Assembly: GCA_959601045.1 (NCBI GenBank)
Contig: CAUGNZ010000027.1
Coordinates: 1 to 33,923, forward strand
DNA from: an uncultured Collinsella sp.
GTDB lineage: Bacteria > Actinomycetota > Coriobacteriia > Coriobacteriales > Coriobacteriaceae
DNA length: 33,923 nucleotides
Direction of reading: 5' to 3'
The translations under genes and the position numbers were made by a program. Numbering within the stretch: position 1 is the stretch's first letter; each line of letters begins with the position of its first letter. The notes beneath the pieces are model-generated. The model was not told the DNA's origin, ran no database searches, and was given only the letters and a program-made list of their open reading frames with translations. Below, in pieces: positions 8,334 to 14,055 of the stretch.

Positions 8334-9010
8334 GGCTCGTGTTTTCAGGGCTCGAACACCCGGTGGAGCTAGTAGCAGGGGAGACATCGGTTTTGCAAGT
8401 CGAGAACTCGGCCCTGTTCGCGCGGATTGTAGCTTCTTTGCAAAACGGATTGGGGCGCCAGGCGATGGAGCCTTATTCCCTTTGGAAAGACGATGAGGAG
8501 ATAAAGCCCGGCAGCGCTCTAATGGTGGTGCCTGATGCGCTGAATCTTCCATGGGATGACCGCGCATTTATGACCGCAATCACCAAGAAGGTTGAGCGTG
8601 AGTTTCTAGAAGACGAAGATCTGCGCATGCAGGTGGAAGAGGCTGAACGTGCAATAAAACTGCGTTTAGGCGGATTGAACCTTGGCTTTAATGCCGATTT
8701 GGGGTTTGGGTTAGAATGGGATTTGAAGCGCTACCTCAAGTTTTTAGGATTTGGCGCAGCGCCTCAAGAAGATAAATCGTTCCTTGATAATCTGCTGAAT
8801 TTTCTTTCATTTGCTCTTGACGCTGGCTGCAGAAAGACAATCGTATTTGTAAATCTCAAAACTTTTTTGACGGAAAATGAGCTGCAAACACTCTATGACC
8901 ACGTGTTTTTCCTTAAATTGAGTCTGTTGCTCCTGGAAAATAAAAAAGATACCATGTCTTACGGACATGAACAAAAATTAACGGTTGACCTGCAGTTTTT
9001 AGAGCATTGA
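8330..9010 (+). CDS. csn2: Type II-A adaptation protein Csn2
   Basis: Csn2 marks subtype II-A. The family forms tetrameric rings that bind double-stranded DNA ends during spacer acquisition. This protein has 226 residues, within the short Csn2 range. Family-like stretches are KTIVFVNLKTFLTENELQTL followed by DHVFFLKLSLLLLE, and the N-terminal half contains a charged helical stretch (EFLEDEDLRMQVEEAERAIK). Sequence similarity is recognisable but distant, so part of the call rests on position: directly after cas2 with a 4-bp ATGA overlap and directly before the array. The 3' half is visibly richer in A/T than the flanking housekeeping genes, in line with transfer of the locus. Confidence 0.88.
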   Translation: MRLVFSGLEHPVELVAGETSVLQVENSALFARIVASLQNGLGRQAMEPYSLWKDDEEIKPGSALMVVPDALNLPWDDRAFMTAITKKVEREFLEDEDLRMQVEEAERAIKLRLGGLNLGFNADLGFGLEWDLKRYLKFLGFGAAPQEDKSFLDNLLNFLSFALDAGCRKTIVFVNLKTFLTENELQTLYDHVFFLKLSLLLLENKKDTMSYGHEQKLTVDLQFLEH

Positions 9011-9065
9011 AAGAACTGATCGGTTAGATTGAACGTCCCGTCGCAGTAGGGAATTTGCTCCAATA
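9011..9065 (+). promoter_or_regulatory. CRISPR leader (short)
   Basis: Only 55 bp separate the csn2 stop from the first repeat. In II-A loci the leader lies on the csn2 side and new spacers enter there. The repeat orientation (the GTTTT end pairs with the tracrRNA) fits transcription left to right from here. I see no clear -35/-10 pair, so the array may be read through from the cas operon or from a promoter inside the csn2 end. Confidence 0.55.
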
Positions 9066-10483
9066 GTTTTGGAGCAGTGTCGATCTAACTGGTAATCAAA
9101 CTACCAAAGCATGATTGGAGGTTAAAACGTGGTTTTGGAGCAGTGTCGATCTAACTGGTAATCAAACGGCATTTGGCCTTGGTCGTATGCCAGAAGTGTT
9201 TTGGAGCAGTGTCGATCTAACTGGTAATCAAACCAGAGGCGTGACCGTCTGGAGCAAACCGGAGTTTTGGAGCAGTGTCGATCTAACTGGTAATCAAACA
9301 CGTGACTACTTCAATCCATTGCGTTGTGTGTTTTGGAGCAGTGTCGATCTAACTGGTAATCAAACGGACTCCGCATACCGTGATGTTGTGGCTTGGTTTT
9401 GGAGCAGTGTCGATCTAACTGGTAATCAAACTGGTCTTCGTGTTGCTGTAGTACATCATCAGTTTTGGAGCAGTGTCGATCTAACTGGTAATCAAACTGT
9501 TGCGCTCCTTGGGATCCTTCCCGCGCGTTTTGGAGCAGTGTCGATCTAACTGGTAATCAAACCACGGAACACTTGGCTGTCACTGACACGCTGTTTTGGA
9601 GCAGTGTCGATCTAACTGGTAATCAAACGTGAAGTCCATCCTGCGATGGCTGAGCTCGTTTTGGAGCAGTGTCGATCTAACTGGTAATCAAACAAGCGGG
9701 ACGGTCGGCGTGAGTATCGAGGTGTTTTGGAGCAGTGTCGATCTAACTGGTAATCAAACTCAACGGCATAGCTAACAGCAACCGATATAGTTTTGGAGCA
9801 GTGTCGATCTAACTGGTAATCAAACCGCATGTCCGCGCTCCAGCAACACGTAGTGTTTTGGAGCAGTGTCGATCTAACTGGTAATCAAACTCACACAATC
9901 ACAGTAAAGACAAACGAGTAGTTTTGGAGCAGTGTCGATCTAACTGGTAATCAAACTCCGGTCATTATCACGACCGTTATCCAAGGGTTTTGGAGCAGTG
10001 TCGATCTAACTGGTAATCAAACAGAATATGAAGACGGCATAGTCGTCGGATGGTTTTGGAGCAGTGTCGATCTAACTGGTAATCAAACTGAGCGGAAGCC
10101 CGTCATCACGGGGAAAATGTTTTGGAGCAGTGTCGATCTAACTGGTAATCAAACTCTCTACGAATAGTTGTTCTCAGCCCATAGTTTTGGAGCAGTGTCG
10201 ATCTAACTGGTAATCAAACGCGCCTGCTTAAAGATATGCGCAGAGCTAAGTTTTGGAGCAGTGTCGATCTAACTGGTAATCAAACCCGAGTGCCTATAAA
10301 GACAAGCGGGGCGGGGTTTTGGAGCAGTGTCGATCTAACTGGTAATCAAACCGTGGAACTCATCACCACCGCAGAGTGCGAGTTTTGGAGCAGTGTCGAT
10401 CTAACTGGTAATCAAACGCGCTATGTCGTCATCCGTTGGTCAGATATGTTTTGGAGCAGTGTCGATCTAACTGGTAATCAAAC
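9066..10483 (+). CRISPR. Type II-A CRISPR array, 22 repeats and 21 spacers
   Basis: The 36-nt repeat starts GTTTTGGAGCAGTGTCG and ends GGTAATCAAAC. I located 22 copies, at 9066, 9132, 9198, 9264, 9330, 9396, 9462, 9527, 9593, 9658, 9724, 9790, 9855, 9921, 9987, 10053, 10119, 10184, 10250, 10316, 10382 and 10448. All look identical, including the last. Spacers are 30 nt except numbers 7, 9, 12 and 17, which are 29 nt; no two spacers look alike. The open frames crossing this region are artefacts of the repeat. Repeat identity and constant spacing suggest an active or recently active array. Spacer targets cannot be judged without a search. Confidence 0.99.
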
Positions 10484-10535
10484 AATATGACAGTTCGGAC
10501 CGCAATCTAACCAACGTCAACAAGGAGGAATAGAA

Positions 10536-10805
10536 ATGGACAACGACACGCTGCTGTTCAGAGATAAGGGTGCCGGTGTTTTCAAGGAGATCTGTATCTA
10601 CCCGAATCGGATTACCACGCTCAAGAAGAACCGCTTCTTCGGCAAGCATATAGAGGTGACCTACCTGAATGACGTCACCGGTGTCTATAGGATCAAGGGC
10701 AAGCAGGTGATTCTGAACAACAGGCTGCGGACGGGCTACGGCTATAGACTGAGCAGCCGCTCCCAGGCAGAGGAATTCGTGAGGGTTCTTAACTCAATCA
10801 TGTAG
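10536..10805 (+). CDS. Small PH-like domain protein, paralogue A
   Basis: An 89-residue soluble protein with a strong AAGGAGG ribosome binding site and its start 52 bp after the last CRISPR repeat. No signal peptide or membrane segment is visible. Alternating hydrophobic strands (FKEICIYPNRITTLKK, HIEVTYLNDVTGVYRIKG, KQVILNNRL) and a final helix (SSRSQAEEFVRVLNSIM) resemble the strand-rich body and C-terminal helix of bacterial pleckstrin-homology-like domains; this is an inference from pattern only. A paralogue at 13694-13963 is identical at 56 of 89 positions by eye, with no gaps. Function unknown. It lies between the intact array and its decayed outlying repeat, so it may have come in with accessory DNA. 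Confidence 0.75.
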   Translation: MDNDTLLFRDKGAGVFKEICIYPNRITTLKKNRFFGKHIEVTYLNDVTGVYRIKGKQVILNNRLRTGYGYRLSSRSQAEEFVRVLNSIM

Positions 10806-10876
10806 CGATAACCAGATCTTCTGCCCATAGAAAAGCGCCCTACCAATCCGTCAAGACATGTGGAGCGCAAACAATC

Positions 10877-10905
10877 CTGTTCCCCGCACGCGCGGGGATG
10901 ATCCT
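10877..10905 (+). repeat. Solitary type I-E-like CRISPR repeat (relic)
   Basis: The core GTTCCCCGCACGCG, continuing CGGGGATGATCC (10879-10904), has the form of type I-E repeats: a CCCCGC/GCGGGG stem (10882-10887 with 10892-10897) on a 4-nt loop and a GATGATCC tail. No second copy is found about 60 bp away on either side, and no type I-E cas genes are in the window. It looks like the remnant of another CRISPR array. Confidence 0.6.
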
Positions 10906-10909
10906 GTTT

Positions 10910-10941
10910 TGGTCGGGGCGGCGGGACTCGAGCCCGCACGG
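10910..10941 (-). other. tRNA 3'-end fragment (tRNA-Pro-like tail, att-like scar)
   Basis: The minus strand reads a T stem GCGGG, a 7-nt T loop CTCGAGT, CCCGC, then CGCCCCG, A and CCA, exactly the order of a tRNA 3' end. CGGGGCG would be the matching 5' acceptor strand, which suits tRNA-Pro, but neither it nor an anticodon arm is found in the next 90 bp upstream. Only the tail exists, as is left at integration sites within tRNA genes. Confidence 0.5.
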
Positions 10942-11018
10942 GCGATGTCCGTGATGGCAGATGTAAATAAACGGTGGAACGGCTGTAAAAGAGTCTTGCC
11001 ACTGGGTAAAATCAAGAT

Positions 11019-11087
11019 GTGCCGCGGAACCCGCTCCTCAGCTACTCAAACTTCGGAGACGCGGGCAACGCAGGTGCTAATGTCTAA
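11019..11087 (+). pseudogene. Possible 3' remnant of a lost gene
   Basis: A short open frame ends in SYSNFGDAGNAGANV with a TAA that directly abuts a terminator hairpin, as a true gene end would. Upstream the frame meets a stop after 25 residues. It may be the truncated end of a deleted gene, but a chance frame cannot be excluded. I do not recognise the protein. Confidence 0.2.
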
Positions 11088-11112
11088 AGGGCCGGCTGCA
11101 ACCGGCCCTTTT
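11086..11112. terminator. Terminator hairpin in the post-CRISPR scar region
   Basis: AAAGGGCCGG pairs with CCGGCCCTTT on a 6-nt loop, with a T run at 11109-11112 in the plus direction and A residues on the other side. It can serve the gene remnant on the plus strand and the small frame on the minus strand. Confidence 0.7.
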
Positions 11113-11133
11113 CATGACTCCCCTCGCTATCCG

Positions 11134-11226
11134 TTACTGCTTATATTCCCGCCAGATCGAGTAGAGGTTCCGGGCAATGCCGGTCACATACATCGAGAGA
11201 CGCAGGATTTCAAGAAACAAGTTCAT
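11134..11226 (-). CDS. Possible 30-residue small protein
   Basis: The minus strand encodes MNLFLEILRLSMYVTGIA and then RNLYSIWREYKQ. An ATG at 11226 is preceded 6 nt upstream by GGGGTG, and the TAA is followed about 20 bp later by a terminator hairpin. The peptide is hydrophobic/amphipathic with a charged end, like small membrane-acting peptides, but I recognise no family. A chance frame in scar DNA remains possible. Confidence 0.35.
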   Translation of the reverse strand: MNLFLEILRLSMYVTGIARNLYSIWREYKQ

Positions 11227-11331
11227 AGGCTTCACCCCAATCGGAGATCGGAGCGTTGCCCGCAGGCGGATTCCGCGGCAGTCAAGATTTTACCTCACAG
11301 GCCGCGGTGGGAGACATCCTACCCACCCCAT

Positions 11332-11367
11332 GGTTTGGAACAGTGTCGATCTAACGGGCAATCAAAC
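11332..11367 (+). repeat. Decayed copy of the II-A CRISPR repeat, outside the array
   Basis: 36 nt matching the local repeat at 32 of 36 positions in the same orientation (differences at repeat positions 2, 9, 25 and 28). It starts 848 bp after the last array repeat and ends 2 bp beyond the stop of the 73-residue gene. It resembles the degenerate terminal repeat usually found at the trailer end of an array. Confidence 0.9.
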
Positions 11368-11369
11368 CT

Positions 11370-11591
11370 CTAGCACTCTTTGAATTGAGCAAGCATCTGC
11401 CCGAAGGTGCTGAGTTCGAACGGTTCATAAATGAGCGAACCGCCGTCCGCGGTCCTGTAGAGCCCGCAGGGGAGGTAGCGCCCATCGGGGAGGACGTAGA
11501 GGTTGGCTTCTTCCTTCAGTCCTGCTGGAAATAGCGGAATCCCGTTTTCGTCCACTTGGAACTCGTCTATATTCGCGATCTTCCTCTCCAT
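11370..11591 (-). CDS. 73-residue hypothetical protein
   Basis: A small soluble protein (opening MERKIANIDEFQVDENG, centre LYVLPDGRYLPCGLYRTADG) that I do not recognise. The start has a strong GCAGGAGG ribosome binding site. It begins 32 bp after the ADP-ribosylglycohydrolase gene on the same strand and is likely its operon partner. No signal peptide or transmembrane stretch is visible. The sequence is rich in Asp, Glu and Gly and in short strands. Its stop codon nearly touches the decayed CRISPR repeat, so the gene sits exactly on the boundary of the scar region. Function unknown; an immunity or accessory role to its neighbours would be a guess. Confidence 0.7.
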   Translation of the reverse strand: MERKIANIDEFQVDENGIPLFPAGLKEEANLYVLPDGRYLPCGLYRTADGGSLIYEPFELSTFGQMLAQFKEC

Positions 11592-11623
11592 GATGCCTCC
11601 TGCCTTATTTCTTGAATGGCACC

Positions 11624-12412
11624 CTAAAACAAGCAGCTCTCAATCAGCTCTTTACCGCGCAGGGTGTCAATCCACTCCTGCGGAATTGCGTCGATGCCGT
11701 ATGCCGTGCCGGCGAGGGCGCCTGCGACGGCTGCGGTGGTGTCGGTGTCGTCGCCCAGGTTGACGGCGGCAAGGACGCAATCTTCGTAGCTGTTGGTGTT
11801 AACAAAGCACCAGCTGGCGGCCTTAAGGGTGTCGCGCACGAAGCCGCCGGACCTGATTTCCTGCTCAGGCACACCTTTCAGATGAAGCGCCCACGAGGGA
11901 AGCGTGCCGTTCATCACGCCCCTCATCAGCTCGACAAATATGACGCATGCATCGGTCGACGTTCTGTGGGCGTGCGTTATCGCGGAGACCTCGCAGATCT
12001 CGTCGCCAGTCGCGTCGACAAACGCCAGGGGCGCGATGCGCATGAGTGAACCGTTTCCGTTGTCGCGTTCGCCGGAGCCGCCTTTGCCGGTGTGCAGGGC
12101 GCGGGCGGTCGTGCCGCCGTAATCGAAAACGCCGTCGATCGTATACTCGCCACGGGCAATCCAGCCTACGAACTTGTCGCGCATGTCTGCGGTGTCGATA
12201 TGACCGAGCTCCCTAATCGAGTCGCAGGTGGCAAGCGTCATGGACGTGTCATCGCTCCAGGTGCCGGCGGGCTGCCCATGCGTGCCGTAGCCGATCATGT
12301 CCGTGCATTCGAACGTGCCACGAGGTCTGAACTCGTAGGGAACGCCCAGCGCGTCACCGACGGCAAGCCCATAGATGCAGTCGCGCAGTGTTGTTTTCGG
12401 TCTGTGTGTCAT
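11624..12412 (-). CDS. ADP-ribosylglycohydrolase family protein
   Basis: A DraG/ARH-type hydrolase that removes ADP-ribose from proteins or other acceptors using two Mg ions. It has 262 residues, the usual single-domain length. Family motifs are in order: GLAVGDALGVPYEF (residues 15-28), WSDDTSMTLA with D54/D55, NGSLMRIAPLAF, and the C-terminal NLGDDTDTTAAVAGALAG with D221, D222 and D224. The metal-binding residues all appear intact. The gene lies 63 bp after the nuclease-like gene and 32 bp before the 73-residue gene on the same strand, so co-transcription is likely. The substrate cannot be read from sequence. No ADP-ribosyltransferase is recognisable in the window, so this is not an obvious DarT-DarG type pair. 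Confidence 0.93.
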   Translation of the reverse strand: MTHRPKTTLRDCIYGLAVGDALGVPYEFRPRGTFECTDMIGYGTHGQPAGTWSDDTSMTLATCDSIRELGHIDTADMRDKFVGWIARGEYTIDGVFDYGGTTARALHTGKGGSGERDNGNGSLMRIAPLAFVDATGDEICEVSAITHAHRTSTDACVIFVELMRGVMNGTLPSWALHLKGVPEQEIRSGGFVRDTLKAASWCFVNTNSYEDCVLAAVNLGDDTDTTAAVAGALAGTAYGIDAIPQEWIDTLRGKELIESCLF

Positions 12413-12475
12413 GGAAAGCTCCTCTTTTCCCGGGTGATGTGGAGCGCCGTCGGGGGTATCGGTCGCAACGTGCTG

Positions 12476-13525
12476 CTACCCTTGCGTTTCGCCATTGGTC
12501 GCTTCGTTGATGGCGCGGTACTCGGCACTCAGCTCGCGCGCCAGCTCTTCCTTGCTTGGAAGATATGGCAGGTATTTGGCGGCAAACACTTGGTCGTTGT
12601 CTTCGGGCAGCGTGTACTCGACGATCGAATCGCTTTTGTCCGCGCAGAGCACGATGCCTATGGGCGGATTGTCGCCTTCGTTCATGAGTTCGCGCGTGTA
12701 GTAGTTCACATACATTTGCATCTGGCCCAGGTCCTGATGCGTAAGGTCATCGGTCTTAAGGTCGATGAGCACGAAGCAGCGCATCAGATAGTTGTAAAAA
12801 ACAAGGTCAATATAGAAATGGCGCCCATCAAAGGTGATGCGCTTTTGGCGCGCCTCGAAAGCGAAGCCACGGCCAAGCTCCAGCAGGAACTTCTGAAGAT
12901 GCGTGATGAGCGCCTGCTCTAGATCGCTCTCACGAAACGTAGCATCGTCCGAGAAACCTAAAAACTCCAGTACATATGGGTCGCGGATGATATCCTCGGG
13001 GCGACGAGCCGGGGCGCTCTTTTGGATTTCCTGGGTGACGGCCTCTTTGTCCTTGCTGGCAAGTAGGCGCTCGCGGAACATGGTGTTGATCTGGCGCTCG
13101 AGCTGACGCGTGCTCCAACGAGAATCGGCGCATTCGTTCATGTACCAGGCGCGAGCATCAGGGTCGGGAATGCGCATCAACCTGCGGTAATGAGTCCAGC
13201 TCAATTCGCTACGCAGTGCGTCGCGAATTGGAAACGCAAGAAAGAACTGACGCATATTGCGAAGGTTTGCGATGCCAAAGCCTCTTCCGAAATCCGCGGT
13301 AAGCCTTCTGGAGAGGCCTGCAATCAATGCCTCCCCATATGCTGCGCGCTCCTCTCCGCCCTGCTCGTCAACAATGCTCTTGCCGATCTCCCAATACGCC
13401 TCAACCATCGCAAAGTTAACGGCGGTATAGGCCTTGTCGCGAGCGGCGTTGAGAATTGAGGAGACCTGCTTGTAAAAACCTTCGGGCACGATTGCCGATT
13501 CTCCACGGTTTACCAGTTCGCCCAT
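12476..13525 (-). CDS. DUF1016/YhcG-type PD-(D/E)XK nuclease-like protein
   Basis: A member of the YhcG-like family with an N-terminal DUF1016 domain (EAYWEIGKSIVDEQGG, LSRRLTADFGRGFGIANLRN) and a C-terminal PD-(D/E)XK-like domain. The core HFYIDLVFYN with D240 and VLIDLKTDDL with D255 and K257 fits the nuclease fold, and E203 in SDLEQALITHLQ may complete the site. It has 349 residues from the ATG at 13525. The longer frame from 13570 lacks a ribosome binding site, whereas GAGGAAAG and GTGGGG precede 13525. The gene is first in a probable three-gene minus-strand set. The family is widespread in accessory DNA near defence and recombination genes. Its biological target here is unknown. Confidence 0.88.
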   Translation of the reverse strand: MGELVNRGESAIVPEGFYKQVSSILNAARDKAYTAVNFAMVEAYWEIGKSIVDEQGGEERAAYGEALIAGLSRRLTADFGRGFGIANLRNMRQFFLAFPIRDALRSELSWTHYRRLMRIPDPDARAWYMNECADSRWSTRQLERQINTMFRERLLASKDKEAVTQEIQKSAPARRPEDIIRDPYVLEFLGFSDDATFRESDLEQALITHLQKFLLELGRGFAFEARQKRITFDGRHFYIDLVFYNYLMRCFVLIDLKTDDLTHQDLGQMQMYVNYYTRELMNEGDNPPIGIVLCADKSDSIVEYTLPEDNDQVFAAKYLPYLPSKEELARELSAEYRAINEATNGETQG

Positions 13526-13693
13526 CACTGTCGCCCCACTTTCCTCTTGTGGAATGCATCTTGATTGCATTTAGTTTAAAGCCTCGCGCGGACACGAATT
13601 GCTTTGCTGTCTGGCACCTTCGCATGGGAGCCTTGCGGTGACTAAAATGTGGCAATAGAGACAGTTTTAGCGAACCCCACGGGAGTGACGCGT

Positions 13694-13963
13694 ATGGACA
13701 ACAACACGCTGCTATTCCAGGACAAAGGTTCGGGTAGGTTTAAAGACGTTAAGATCTACCCCAATCGTATCGAGGTGCTCAAGAAGGGTACTTTCGGCGG
13801 CAAGCACACCGAGATTGTCTATCTTAAGGACATCACGGGGGTCAACAGGATCAAGGGCCGCGACGTTTTCCTACGTAACAGGCTGTTGACTGCTTGCGTC
13901 TTTAGCCTGAGCAGCCGCTCCCAAGCTCAGGAGTTCGTGAATGCGCTGAACATGGTGATGTAG
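13694..13963 (+). CDS. Small PH-like domain protein, paralogue B
   Basis: An 89-residue soluble protein, the same length as the protein at 10536-10805 and identical to it at 56 of 89 positions without gaps. The shared blocks include IYPNRI, LKK, GKH, TGV, RIKG and LSSRSQA. The ATG at 13694 is chosen over an upstream in-frame start at 13649 because GGGAG lies 8 nt before it and because it aligns with the paralogue. It converges on the PI-PLC gene across a terminator. The pattern of strands and a C-terminal helix is compatible with a PH-like domain. Function unknown. Confidence 0.78.
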   Translation: MDNNTLLFQDKGSGRFKDVKIYPNRIEVLKKGTFGGKHTEIVYLKDITGVNRIKGRDVFLRNRLLTACVFSLSSRSQAQEFVNALNMVM

Positions 13964-13989
13964 CCGATAACGGCGTTCGGGCTAAGGTA

Positions 13990-14026
13990 AAAATCGGGGC
14001 GCAGAACGGTATTCTGCGCCCCGATT
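13990..14026 (-). terminator. Terminator of the PI-PLC gene
   Basis: ATCGGGGCGCAGAA pairs with TTCTGCGCCCCGAT on a short loop. On the minus strand it is followed by a U run (A run 13989-13993), so it ends the PI-PLC transcript; it may also stop the converging gene. Confidence 0.85.
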
Positions 14027-14055
14027 GAGTTGATGCGCCCAAAAGACTGGCTTGC

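Noticed and set aside
9115..10490. Open frames with repeated FWSSVDLTGNQT or FDYQLDRHCSKT peptides
   Set aside because: They are translations of the CRISPR repeats and spacers, not proteins.
10484..10520. Possible degenerate repeat (ATCTAAC) right after the last array repeat
   Set aside because: Only a 7-nt block and scattered bases match; chance similarity is likely.
10910..11000. A complete tRNA gene on the minus strand
   Set aside because: No matching 5' acceptor strand, D arm or anticodon stem can be formed upstream of the T arm; only the tail is present.
11267..11301. A second decayed repeat one spacer length before the 11332 copy
   Set aside because: Only GCAGT and a few isolated bases align, too few to support a repeat.
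10858..11373. 171-residue plus-strand frame across the scar region
   Set aside because: It runs through the I-E repeat, the tRNA tail, a terminator and the decayed repeat and has no protein-like composition or ribosome binding site.
11624..13525. DarT-DarG-like toxin-antitoxin pair
   Set aside because: The hydrolase is of the DraG/ARH type rather than a macrodomain, and no ADP-ribosyltransferase motif is seen in its neighbours.
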